A stretch of 64,000 nt of DNA, taken from positions 199,270,559-199,334,558 of the forward strand of contig OZ010788.1 of the NCBI GenBank assembly GCA_963932465.1, given 5' to 3'. Within the stretch, counting starts at the first letter, position 1. The number at the start of each line of letters is the position of its first letter. Below the pieces are notes generated by a model that saw only the letters and a program-made list of their open reading frames with translations, was not told the origin of the DNA and did not search any database. This document shows positions 24,114-33,615 of the stretch, one piece after another. Origin of the DNA: Maratus speciosus (Eukaryota; Arthropoda; Arachnida; Araneae; Salticidae). The translations under genes were made by a program, and so were the position numbers.

Positions 24114-25076
24114 TATATTGTATTAGAATTACAAATAATCATATTTATTTTTATATGACACAATAAAACAAAATAAGGTACTCAGTATCAAATGGTTAAC
24201 TACTTTTTAATGTAAATAAAGTATAAAAATTGAGCCCATAAACACAAAATAGAGCCACACATAGGTTCATTATTATTATTAATATTTTATTTACAAGATT
24301 ATGGTAATTATAAATAAGAAATCCATTTTAATCACGCTGTTTATAAAGAGTGTATAATATCGATACTTTGAAATTTATCTCGATAAAATCATTCAGGAGA
24401 TAAAATGATAAAATTATCCAGAAAAAAAAGTAAATAATAAAAGATGATTATTACATTTTAGGTTCATACCGTTCAAGTATTTGCGTTATTTTTAAAGTAA
24501 AATCATATTTAAACACTTACTGATTGCGTAACTTCTATATTTTCATTTGCCAACAGACTTCTAGTTCACTTTGAAAACATTTCAGTAATAATGTTTAACA
24601 ACTGAAAAGCTTTCACCCGCTATGACTATTTCTTTATAGATTTTAAAACATTTCTCAGGTTGAATAATACATTAAATAATCATTTTTTTCTTAACATTAC
24701 ATATCTACGATCTCTTTTAATAGTATACGTTTCCGTTATGTCTTATTTTTTATAAATTCCTCTTCTGAGCAGATGCAATTTTTTTAAAATAAAAACATGC
24801 AATTCAAATTGTTTAAGACCATCACTTAATACAAAATTAAAAAATTATGTTTGCCAATAATTTTATTCCATAAAAAGACTTTTTTTTTAAATAACTTAAT
24901 TATCTTTAAATGTTTATTAATTATATTAATGACTGATTATAATACTTATCCATATACTTTCATATTTAGGACACTATGTGGTTTTAACCAAATATTTAAA
25001 TAAGAATATAAACCAGATTAAAATGCAATTTAAATCACTAATTTTAATAATCTGATCAAAGCTGTTGAAAAGGAAG
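24114..25076. other. AT-rich stretch, probably intronic
   Basis: No repeat or open frame recognised. If the exon at 25328-25415 is real, this lies in its first intron. Confidence 0.35.
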
Positions 25077-25317
25077 TTAGATATTTTAACAAAATAAAAA
25101 ATAAATGTAATGAAATATTTGTGTTCTATAACATATTTATTAGAAGATAACTAAAATCATTGTAATTAAAAAAAAAAGCAAACAGGGAAAATAATATTTT
25201 AGATATTTCAACAAAATAAAAAATAAATGTAGTGAAATATTTATGTTCTACAGCATGTTTATGAGAAGCTAACTAAAATTGTTGCGGTTAAAAAAAAGCA
25301 AACAGGGAAAATAATAT
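25077..25317 (+). repeat. Two-copy ~121-bp tandem duplication
   Basis: Units begin TTAGATATTTTAACAAAATAA (25077) and TTAGATATTTCAACAAAATAA (about 25199), and both end AAACAGGGAAAATAATATTT. They differ by a modest number of substitutions. The second unit stops a few bases from the splice donor of the exon at 25328, so the duplication lies in the proximal part of that intron. Confidence 0.9.
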
Positions 25318-25327
25318 TTTTACTTAC

Positions 25328-25415
25328 CTAATTTCATTGACGTTGTACGTGATACTTTGATTTTGGGGAACCAATTAAATCCGATAATAAGTACCATAGC
25401 AATGACTTGAATCAT
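25328..25415 (-). CDS. Candidate first coding exon with hydrophobic N-terminus, partial
   Basis: On the minus strand, ATG at 25415 opens 29 codons plus one base and runs into a consensus donor, ATTAG|GTAAGT (GT at 25326-25327). The peptide starts MIQVIAMVLIIGFNWF, a hydrophobic run that could be a signal peptide or signal anchor, followed by a basic segment (PKIKVSRTTSMK). The sequence is less AT-rich than its surroundings. An in-frame start, a strong donor and a promoter-like upstream region together make this the best host first exon in the window. Later exons would lie at lower coordinates and were not found. The protein family is not recognised. The main alternative is a chance open frame next to a GTAAGT. 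Confidence 0.5.
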
Positions 25416-25640
25416 CTTCAACAAGTCAAAGCTACCGTAATTTTCTCGGGTTTATATTTTGTTAGCTGAACTAACTTGGATCCTGAGAACGTTCTTGTTT
25501 CACTTTTTAAATCCGTGTCAACACGTCTATGCTGTCCAGTGTCCACATAACTTCCCGTGTTTATTCTAAAAAGCTTCACTGTTATTTTTATCCGTTATTC
25601 TGCGGTGAGTCGTAACAACTGAAATACTGCAGATGCAGAC
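25416..25640 (-). promoter_or_regulatory. Candidate core promoter and 5' UTR with Inr, DPE-like motif and uORF
   Basis: On the minus strand TCAGTT places a predicted +1 at 25620. At +28 to +32 the sequence GGATA fits the DPE consensus RGWYV. No TATA box is apparent. The 205-nt leader to the ATG at 25415 holds an upstream ORF of 13 codons (25507-25548, starting MWTLDS), which could limit translation of the main frame. The plus strand shows a GTGAGT in the same area, but no coding frame leads into it. Motif spacing is seen in the sequence; promoter activity is inference. Confidence 0.4.
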
Positions 25641-26704
25641 GATTTTTAAGTTTCGAAGTTCGAAGCAGATGTTTTTTCGGTTCTATTTGTTTTTCTATAC
25701 AACAGTTTCGGAAGGAAATTAAATGCGTAATAATTTTATCAAATTGTCTCTAATTCAATTTCCTGTTTGAAAATGTTTTATTGTATTTCACCTTTTATTT
25801 TTATCAGTTTTATTGAACTGTAAAGTTTCATTTACGTAAATTATAATAATATTATTATCCATAATTAGAGTTTACTAGATAAAATATTTCTTAATTTTTC
25901 AAAATGTGTATAAATTAATTTAATGGTAATAATGATGACCCCCTCCTTTTTTTAAAAGTAAAATTTATATCACAGGTAATATATACAAAATATCTTCTTA
26001 AAAAATACAACAAGATTATCGAGAAGAGATGAGTTTTTCTTTGCCAATCTGTCATTATCTTAATATTAATTTTCTGTAGAATAAAACATCTTGTAAAATA
26101 ATTTTTAAAGATATATTTTGAAAACAAAAAATAAAATATGAATAATTAATTATGTCATGGGCTTTGCCTAAATTTTGTACATTAATTTTATATTCGGAAA
26201 ATGTCAATTTTATTTTAAAAGTCTGAAAGAAGTAGAATTAAAAAAAAAAGTTACTTAAAATAGTGAAACACTAAGAGGGAAAAAAATGACTTGAATGCAA
26301 ATTATAAAGCAAGAAATGCATATATGACTAAACTTTGAAGACGCTTTCTGCGTGCTCATTAAAAGCTGCAGACTTAACTGTAATAGAAAGTTTTTAGTTT
26401 GAAACCACAGAAATGTTTCGACTACTCTTTGAGAAACTTCTACTATAACAGATGATCATTTACAAAAATCTTTATAAAAGATAAGTCGGGGTCTGTTTAC
26501 CTAAACCATTTTTGTAATAATATGAAATTAGCATAATTAGGAAATATTTTTGTGTCGCTGATGAATTAATTACATTTTATGTTATATGAAAATAAAAAGT
26601 TTTGGTTAGAGGCACAGAGGCAACTTGGACCACGGTTTAAAAAAAATTTAAATCCGGCAGAAAAATATTTTTTACAGTAAATAACAGGATTTAATTATTT
26701 TTCT
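25641..26704. other. AT-rich stretch, no feature recognised
   Basis: No repeat or coding exon seen. A 70-codon minus frame (25915-26127) is low-complexity AT-rich sequence without splice context. Confidence 0.4.
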
Positions 26705-26820
26705 AAGAAGTTCACATCTCAGTCACAATGTGACATCACTGAGTGGTGGCATTTTGGTCACAGATGTGACGTGACCACAGTGACTTACAGTGACGTCACA
26801 ATGACGTCACTGTGACCATG
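26705..26820 (+). repeat. Second TGTGAC/GTCAC cluster with two perfect CRE palindromes
   Basis: Same motif vocabulary as 21695-22165: CAGTCACAATGTGAC, GGTCACAGATGTGACGTGACC, and TGACGTCA at 26791-26798 and 26802-26809. Located about 1.1 kb upstream of the predicted minus-strand start at 25620. Confidence 0.75.
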
Positions 26821-27001
26821 CATGCTATGAGGGATATAAACAATCACTTTGTGAAATAAAGAATATTACAGAATACGTAAACATAAACATGCAATTAAAT
26901 GTTTTCTGCTATAAAATATATTAAAACTTATTACCTCATCCTCATAAGATTAAAAAAAATTCAAGGCATAAAAGTTGAAAATTAAATTTGACTTACCCTG
27001 C

Positions 27002-27201
27002 TGTAGTATTTATGGAGGTGGAGAATGCATAATACTTTCAGTAAATACTAATTAAGAAAAGCATAATTTGTTTAATAAAAATCAACGTGGTTCAGCGTCT
27101 GCAGCGACATGCTGCTCAGGATGATACAGACTGATGTTGCCAATTGGCATAGACAAAAGTTAAAGGGAGTTGGCTGTTGCCATCTTATATTATACATTAC
27201 A
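27002..27201 (-). repeat. 3' LTR of the young retrotransposon
   Basis: 200 bp, same sequence as 31605-31804. Just upstream on the minus strand is a polypurine-rich GTGTGGGAGAAT (27202-27213), the likely plus-strand primer. Confidence 0.96.
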
Positions 27202-27391
27202 ATTCTCCCACACTAATTTAGGAGCACTTACAATAATTAAGACTTACCTTATATATCTGGATACAATAATGAAAATTTAAAATTACTGAGTTTGGCAATA
27301 AAAAGGTAATACAATAATAAAGTTTGTTATGGGGGAGTAGTTAAAGGAAGGGGGGGGGATGTCCTATAACTAATTTACAATGTACACAAGT

Positions 27392-30300
27392 TTATAAGTC
27401 CAATCGCTGTACTGGTTTTCTTGTTCGTGTGGATCGCCTCAGTCCTTGGGAAGCAGTACTCACTAGGTCTGATGATCCATCTCTGGTCCTCGATTCAACT
27501 GGAGCAGTCACTTTAGGGCTACTGGCAGCAGGAGTATTTGCAGTTTGTATTGCAACACTGGTAGTTGATCTGGATGTTTCTTTGTGTTTTGCATCGTCAC
27601 TAAATGTGACAGACAACTTCCTCCGTGGAGTAACATGCATGGCAGGAAACTGTCGGTCAACTTGGCACTGGCGGAGTTGGTCGAAATGTCTTTTAATTAT
27701 ATATCCATCATCTAATTCTATTAAATAATGGACACGTCCAATACGTTCGACGACTGTTCCATACTTCCACAGTATTGAGTTAGAATGATTTCTTGATTGT
27801 ACTCGAGTACCTAATTTGAATGATTTGTCAAAATTGGGTTGAGGTGCAGTGTTTCTCAAGACTTCAGATGATTCAGGCCTCAAGAGGTCTAATTTAGTTT
27901 TGAGATTCCTCCCATAGAGTAGTTCTGCAGGTGTCTTTCCACAAGAAAGTGGTGTTGCTCTGAAACGGAATAGTAGTTCACACAGCTTCTCTTGAAGGGT
28001 GCCTGGCTGAAACCGCATGCACTTTAGTTTGGTTTTGAGGATTTGGCAATATCGTTCAGCTTGACCATTCGTTTCAGGGTGTCCAGGTGCACTATGTCTT
28101 TGCCTTATGCCATTTCGTTTGCAGAAACTTACAAATTCTGTTGATTTGAAGATTTTTGCATTATCACTAACAAGTATGTCTGGCAATCCATGACGGCTGA
28201 ATATTTTTCTCAGGAAACATATAGTTGAATTAGAATCTGGATCTCTCTTCATAGAATAGATTTCAGGCCACTTGGATTTAGCATCAACAGCAAGGAAGAA
28301 GAAATGTCCCATGAATGGACCAGCATAGTCTATGTGGACACGTTGAAAATTTCTAGCTGGTATGTCCCAATTGTGTATTGGAGCTTTCTGAGGATTTTTC
28401 TTTATATCGCAACATTCCTTGAAGCTTTTTACTAAGGCTTCAATATCTGTGTCAATGTTTTTCCAATAACAGTAATTTCTGGCAAGGGCTTTCATCTTGA
28501 CAATGCCTACATGAGTGGAATGGAGTTCTTGTAAAATAGCTGGTTGAAGTCTTTTAGGGATGATGACACGATGACCTCTTAATAAAATACCTTCTTGAAG
28601 TGTGATTTCTGGATCCATGATCTTACCATTTAGGACGTTTTCTTTTAGATTTGAAAGTTCTTCATCACATGATGTTTCCTGCTGTATAGTTGTTGCTATA
28701 ATGGTATCTGTTGAAATTTGATGTATCACAGATTCTTGAAAAGCAAATTCATCATCAACTATATTTACTTCATAATCACTTAAAGAAAGAGGGCTTCGAG
28801 ACAGATAATCCACATTTGTATGGTCTGATGACTTCCGATACACAATTTTGTAATCAAAGTTTGAAAGGAAATGTGAATATCGAAGCATTCTTGTTGCAGC
28901 CAGAACAGGGAGTTTTTTCTCTGGATGAAGAATTGTCATAACAGGTTTATTATCTACAATCAATGTAAATTTTCTTCCAAAAATATAATCATAAAACTTC
29001 TTACATGCCCAAAAGACTGCTGTGGCTTCTCTGTCAAGTTGACTGTAGTTCCTCTCTGCTGCGGTGAGTGATCTGGAGGCAAAGGCTATAGGTCGTTCAC
29101 TTCCATCAGGCATGGTATGTGAAAGTATACCTGATAGTCCAAATGGGCTGGCATCTGTAGCTAATGTTACCGGCAATTCAGGAGTAAAGGGTATCAGAAC
29201 TTGTTCACTGGCTATTTCTGCTTTAGCCTTTATCCATACGGCTTCGCAATCAGCTGTCCACTTATATGGAACATTTTTTCTGAGGAGTTCATTCAATGGA
29301 TATAATAAGGTAGATACATCTTTTATAAATTTGGAATAGTACATCACTAATCCTAAGAACTGTCTGAGTTCATCCACATTCTTTGGTCTGGGGGCATCTT
29401 GAATTGCCTTAATTTTTTCAGGGGATTTACTTAATCCTTCAGAACTGATTACATGTCCGAGATATTCCACCTTTTTCTGAAAAAATTTACATTTGTTGAC
29501 ATTTATGTGTAAATCATATTTCCTAAGTTTCTGTAACACTTGAAGTAAACGCCGTTTGCATTCTTCAAGGGTTTTTCCTTGAGTAATTAGGTCGTCAAAA
29601 TATGCTGTGGTACCATCTAGATCTTGGACAAATTGGTCAATAAAGGAATGGAATTCATTTGGCGCTGACTTGATACCTGCAAATAAACGTTTAGCCAAAT
29701 ATGTGCCTTTATGTGTTGAAATTGTTTGGATTTTGGCACTCTCTTCATCAACAGGTAAGTGTAAATATGCTTTGTGTATGTCTAAAGTACAAAAATATGT
29801 TCCACCGCGAAGTTCATTAAAAATTTCTTCAATCTTTGGGATTGGATGCCTGGCATCATGTAATTGTTCATTTACGGTTACTTTGTAATCAGCACATAGT
29901 CTGACAGACCCATCAGATTTTGGAACAACAACAAGCGGTGTACCCCACTCGGAATGATCAACTTTTTCAATAATGTTCTGAGATATTAATTTATCAAGTT
30001 CTGTCTCCATCTTTTCTCTCAGGGCATATGGAACTGGGCGTGGTTTTATAAATACAGGCTTGGCACCTTCACGTAACTTGAGGGAGCAAGTATAATTTGG
30101 AATTTTTCCAACTTTTTGTTCAAATACATCGGAATATTCTTTTAGAATAGAATCGACAGAGTCTTTGATATTCACCAAGGGTATCTGGTTGACTATTGTA
30201 ATATTTATGTCATTTAAATTAATTTTTAAATTTCTAATCCAGTTTCTACCTAAAATGGCTTCTTTTTTCAGATCAATTAAATATAAATCCTCTAAGCTGG

Positions 30301-30631
30301 AATATCCGTTGTACGTGGCATTAATTTTAACATATCCAACTGGCTTGAAAATATTTCCAGTATAACTGCGAAAAACTACGTTTGTGTTTATAATTGGAGT
30401 ATTTATGTGGAGTTGTTGAAATTGATCTATGTTCATGATACTGACGCGGCTTCCAGAGTCACATTCAAAGCGGTTTGGTTTCCCATTTAACAGGACGGTT
30501 GCAAAAATTCTGTCATCATTTTCTAAGGAATTTAAACATATATCTATAATCTGGCCAATTTGAAAATCACTAGTTTCTGAATTCTCAACATAGCGTACAC
30601 TGTTATCTTCATGATTAATTTTTTTTTCTTT
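27392..30631 (-). CDS. pol: Pol of young Ty3/gypsy retrotransposon: protease, RT, RNase H, integrase
   Basis: Copies element RNA to cDNA and inserts it in the genome. The frame opens at the slippery site (30631). Its first ATG (30436) lies after the protease DSG triad (30452-30460), so translation from that ATG would lose protease, supporting frameshift expression. Numbering from that Met: RT motif A Asp219, YFDD 279-282; RNase H acidic residues D428, E470, D495, D543; integrase zinc region H639/H642 and C675; catalytic D703, D758 and E794, with exactly 35 residues between D758 and E794. The C-terminal ~220 residues are basic without a recognisable chromodomain. Odd points: the expected first Cys of the HHCC finger is Phe672 (TTC codon). 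No stop or frameshift interrupts the frame. Confidence 0.95.
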   Translation of the reverse strand, partial: KEKKINHEDNSVRYVENSETSDFQIGQIIDICLNSLENDDRIFATVLLNGKPNRFECDSGSRVSIMNIDQFQQLHINTPIINTNVVFRSYTGNIFKPVGYVKINATYNGYSSLEDLYLIDLKKEAILGRNWIRNLKINLNDINITIVNQIPLVNIKDSVDSILKEYSDVFEQKVGKIPNYTCSLKLREGAKPVFIKPRPVPYALREKMETELDKLISQNIIEKVDHSEWGTPLVVVPKSDGSVRLCADYKVTVNEQLHDARHPIPKIEEIFNELRGGTYFCTLDIHKAYLHLPVDEESAKIQTISTHKGTYLAKRLFAGIKSAPNEFHSFIDQFVQDLDGTTAYFDDLITQGKTLEECKRRLLQVLQKLRKYDLHINVNKCKFFQKKVEYLGHVISSEGLSKSPEKIKAIQDAPRPKNVDELRQFLGLVMYYSKFIKDVSTLLYPLNELLRKNVPYKWTADCEAVWIKAKAEIASEQVLIPFTPELPVTLATDASPFGLSGILSHTMPDGSERPIAFASRSLTAAERNYSQLDREATAVFWACKKFYDYIFGRKFTLIVDNKPVMTILHPEKKLPVLAATRMLRYSHFLSNFDYKIVYRKSSDHTNVDYLSRSPLSLSDYEVNIVDDEFAFQESVIHQISTDTIIATTIQQETSCDEELSNLKENVLNGKIMDPEITLQEGILLRGHRVIIPKRLQPAILQELHSTHVGIVKMKALARNYCYWKNIDTDIEALVKSFKECCDIKKNPQKAPIHNWDIPARNFQRVHIDYAGPFMGHFFFLAVDAKSKWPEIYSMKRDPDSNSTICFLRKIFSRHGLPDILVSDNAKIFKSTEFVSFCKRNGIRQRHSAPGHPETNGQAERYCQILKTKLKCMRFQPGTLQEKLCELLFRFRATPLSCGKTPAELLYGRNLKTKLDLLRPESSEVLRNTAPQPNFDKSFKLGTRVQSRNHSNSILWKYGTVVERIGRVHYLIELDDGYIIKRHFDQLRQCQVDRQFPAMHVTPRRKLSVTFSDDAKHKETSRSTTSVAIQTANTPAASSPKVTAPVESRTRDGSSDLVSTASQGLRRSTRTRKPVQRLDL

Positions 30632-31572
30632 TTAATAAGTTCTGTAATGCAAACTTTGCTAATGTGCCCATTTTTTGAGCAATAATTACATTTGAGTCTG
30701 TTTTTGACGCGGCATTGGTCTGTAGGGTGGTTATTTTTCCCACAATGTAAACAAACATCACCTAATCCTAAATCTTTCAAATTAACTGAACGAGGATTTC
30801 GGCTGTGTGATCGATCCCTGCTGGATACTTTTGATTTGGATCGAAAACTATTTCTTTTATTTGAAGTTGAAACTTTAAATACGTTTGTAGCACTACTTTT
30901 GTATATTTCTTTATTTTCTATTTTTGACGCTTCAATAGCTAAAGCTATTTCTAAAGCCTGATCGAAAGACAGTTCCGATTGTTGAAGTATTTTTTCACGA
31001 ATCTCAGCGTCATAGAGACCACGAATAAACTGTGCACGTAATAATAAATTAATAACAGATTTTGAACACTCTGTTGTGTCGCAGGTCGATTTAAAATCAG
31101 CAGTTTTTATCAGTTCTTTTAACGCAGTAATGTAGTTAGAAATGGACTCACCTGAATGTTGAGTTCTGCACAAAAACTTGTGTTGTTCAGTCAAAATATT
31201 TATTCGTTTGCACAGATGACCTTTAAGCAGTTGCAGGAGTTCATCATAAGTTTTTTTCGATGGCAAATCAGGTGCCGTTAAGTTTGAAAGCAATCTGTAA
31301 TACTTGGCTCCGAGGCAGTTGATTAGCACTAACTTTTTTGCTTCTGTAGTCTCCGGAGTTGTGTCCGTTAATCCTTTAAGTTGATAATAATTTTCCAGTC
31401 TCTGTATGTAGTCGTCAAATGATTCGACGTTTTCGTCAAAACATTCAAAGTTGATAGTTTGATTTTGAAGCAGGCCCCGAGCCCTTGCTGGTTCATTTGA
31501 AGCGGCTGGTGTCGCGCTAAGCCTACCCACGATTGTATTTAAGGCGGTTATTAGCTCGGTTATTTCGGTCAT
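30544..31572 (-). CDS. gag: Gag of young Ty3/gypsy retrotransposon (342 aa)
   Basis: Structural protein that packages the element RNA in cytoplasmic particles. Residues about 40-220 form the capsid-like helical region, followed by a basic Ser/Arg-rich linker (about 238-262). Two CCHC zinc knuckles are visible: C274-C277-H282-C287 and C295-C298-H303-C308. A Lys run at 314-318 is encoded by an A-rich stretch whose A9 tract (30619-30627) is the probable frameshift site, after which the Gag frame runs only about 24 more codons. The start is the first ATG, 18 bases after the primer-binding site. The frame is uninterrupted. Pol is in the -1 frame and overlaps the C-terminus. Confidence 0.93.
   Translation of the reverse strand: MTEITELITALNTIVGRLSATPAASNEPARARGLLQNQTINFECFDENVESFDDYIQRLENYYQLKGLTDTTPETTEAKKLVLINCLGAKYYRLLSNLTAPDLPSKKTYDELLQLLKGHLCKRINILTEQHKFLCRTQHSGESISNYITALKELIKTADFKSTCDTTECSKSVINLLLRAQFIRGLYDAEIREKILQQSELSFDQALEIALAIEASKIENKEIYKSSATNVFKVSTSNKRNSFRSKSKVSSRDRSHSRNPRSVNLKDLGLGDVCLHCGKNNHPTDQCRVKNRLKCNYCSKNGHISKVCITELIKKKKKLIMKITVYAMLRIQKLVIFKLARL
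30619..30627 (-). promoter_or_regulatory. Probable -1 ribosomal frameshift site (A9 tract)
   Basis: In the gag frame the tract reads AAA AAA AAA, containing the slippery A-AAA-AAA heptamer. The pol frame is exactly -1 and opens just before it: an in-frame TAA at 30632-30634 blocks translation further upstream. A one-base indel in the A run is the alternative, but an otherwise intact element favours programmed slippage. Confidence 0.7.
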
Positions 31573-31590
31573 GTCGACTTTTTTTTTTTT

Positions 31591-31603
31591 TCTCTCGTCG
31601 CCA
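31591..31603 (-). promoter_or_regulatory. Primer-binding site (TGGCGACGAGAGA)
   Basis: One base after the 5' LTR on the minus strand; starts TGG as expected for the complement of a tRNA 3' CCA. The gag ATG (31572) follows after only 18 bases, so the whole leader between LTR and ATG is about 32 nt. Confidence 0.7.
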
Positions 31604-31604
31604 C

Positions 31605-31804
31605 TGTAGTATTTATGGAGGTGGAGAATGCATAATACTTTCAGTAAATACTAATTAAGAAAAGCATAATTTGTTTAATAAAAATCAACGTGGTTCAGCG
31701 TCTGCAGCGACATGCTGCTCAGGATGATACAGACTGATGTTGCCAATTGGCATAGACAAAAGTTAAAGGGAGTTGGCTGTTGCCATCTTATATTATACAT
31801 TACA
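31605..31804 (-). repeat. 5' LTR of the young retrotransposon
   Basis: 200 bp, TG...CA on the minus strand, no difference from the 3' LTR seen by eye. Confidence 0.96.
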
Positions 31805-31809
31805 CCTGC

Positions 31810-33050
31810 CATTCTAAAAACAAGTATTAAAATAATTTCTGCATCTTTATAATCTCAGCAACAGGGGTGCGCCGACCTATTGTGCAAAGTGTGCGGCGCA
31901 CACAGGCGCCAGGATAATAAAGGCGCCAAGCAATTCAAGCGAGGAAGAAATATTTAAAAATACATATTTTTAAATTTTATTAAAATTAATTATTCTTGAA
32001 ATTTTAATTATATTTTATGAATTTACTTACCTCAAATAAATTACTTACACTTTATTAAAAGTTATTATTCATTAAATTAAATGTGATAAATTAATCAATT
32101 TCAATCCAAAACGTAAAAATTTAACTTGAAACATTTTCCCCCCACAAAAGAGGGCATTTTTTAGCATTCTATTTAATGTTAGATTCCACCGAGGACACTA
32201 TTTCGGATACACTATTTGAAACTGTTTTATTGAAACAAAAAATAGACAAATACAAAAGCTCGGATATACGAAGACGGATTTAATTTGCCTGAAAAAATAA
32301 ATAAAGAAGAGTTTTAGATTCAAATTTTCGTGCATTTTACGGGCTATATCCAACTGGTAGTCTAAACTGGATAGTCAATGACGTTGTGAGTATTAATCAC
32401 GAGGCTACTGATTTTTATTTTTACTATAGCTAGGAGAACGTACCAGGGCTTCCCGGGTTACTGAATATATTAAAACTATTTTTTATTGAAAAGTAATAAT
32501 TCTTTTACATGCAATATATTTCTTACCACTAAAAATAAAAAAGAATTTTTCACATGAAAAATATTGATTATACAATCAAATAAATTTTTGAAAATTTTTA
32601 AAAGCAATTTTTTCGTATTAGCCGCATGCTAAGAGGTATTAGCCCAAGATTTTGCTGCTTAGGACATCATTATATTTTCTGATAATTTCAGAGCTTTAAG
32701 CGCGTAGCTCAATTACATGTCTGTTAAATTTATGTTTTATTTGTATTATTTTATTTATTTAATCACAGAGGATTTTTGTTTACGGAATATTAGTCGTAAT
32801 AAAATGATGAACTCTTTATGTTGTTTTAAGGGCAAACGGATTAATCTTTCTTAATCGAGCTCCACGCAATAGAGATAAATTTAAAAATTAACCTCTCGAC
32901 CCGCAATCACCCTTTTTAAAAAATTGGTATTTTAATTGGATCATTTTTTAAATCATTTTAACTCAAAACGTGAAGTCACGATAGTCAGCAAAGTCATTGC
33001 ATGTGAACAGTCGCGCTCTTAACTCCAGATTCTAATCTCAGTACCGGAGA
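31810..33050. other. Mostly unassigned; possible hAT-like terminus near 31865
   Basis: 31865-31932 contains CAGGGGTGCGCCGACC followed by GCGCACACAGGCGCC and AAAGGCGCC, resembling the GGCGCC-rich termini of some hAT elements. No matching right end or target duplication was found, so this is tentative. The rest is AT-rich and without a recognised feature. Confidence 0.3.
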
Positions 33051-33059
33051 GTAAAAATT

Positions 33060-33615
33060 GCTGTGATTTGTGTTTTTTGACGCATTTGTGTTAAAAAGTT
33101 TAGTTTTATCTAAGAAAATCGTCGTTTTCTTTTAAATATGATGTCATTTTCACTTACTTAAGCATTTCACCTAGTGTCTGAAACTTAGTACGCATACAGA
33201 AGGGGAAAAAATATGAAACTTTATGAGGAAAATGCGTGTTTTCAAAAGCAGTACGTAATTTTCCGTTCAAAGTATTATGTCCCTTATGCCATTTTGCACC
33301 ATCAAATCTTATACAACAATTTTTATCAACAATTTCGAATTTTTATCAGATAATCACATGAATATAGGTAAATAAACCTCATTATTTCTCTCTTCTTTGC
33401 AATAATGAAAGCTATCTCATTACCACCATTTTGAAGAAGTTTCATATAATACTTTTGAAATTAAAATATAATAATAAGTTATAAAAAAAAGAGCTAGTGC
33501 GAGCACATCTACAAATGAACAGCTTCCAGTTAAAAGTTTATTAATAAATTTGGTTCAGCAGAAAGCTCAGGGCAGATGATTAAAAAACATTCTTGTGTTT
33601 TAAATATATAGATTA
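33060..33615 (+). repeat. Dispersed repeat family B, 5' block copy
   Basis: Matches 17500-18082 through several shared blocks (for example GAGCTAGTGCGAGCACATC, AAATGAACAGCTTCC, GTAAATAAACC). It is clearly a diverged paralogue without coding capacity. Confidence 0.65.

Larger units (their letters stand above)
27002..31804 (-). mobile_element. Young full-length Ty3/gypsy LTR retrotransposon (4803 bp)
   Basis: Two 200-bp LTRs (27002-27201 and 31605-31804) appear identical, start TG and end CA, and are flanked by a perfect 5-bp duplication CCTGC (26997-27001 and 31805-31809). Reading on the minus strand: 5' LTR, primer-binding site, gag, -1 frameshift site, pol (protease, RT, RNase H, integrase), polypurine tract, 3' LTR. 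The domain order RT-RNase H-integrase is that of Ty3/gypsy; the integrase and RT style recall the K02A2.6/Mag-like lineage (inference). Identical LTRs and uninterrupted frames indicate a very recent insertion. Confidence 0.97.

Noticed and set aside
27429..30365. Plus-strand open frames across the young retrotransposon
   Set aside because: Antisense shadows of the intact pol frame.
31865..31932. Complete hAT element starting CAGGGGTGCGCC
   Set aside because: No matching right end or 8-bp duplication found, so only a tentative terminus is noted.
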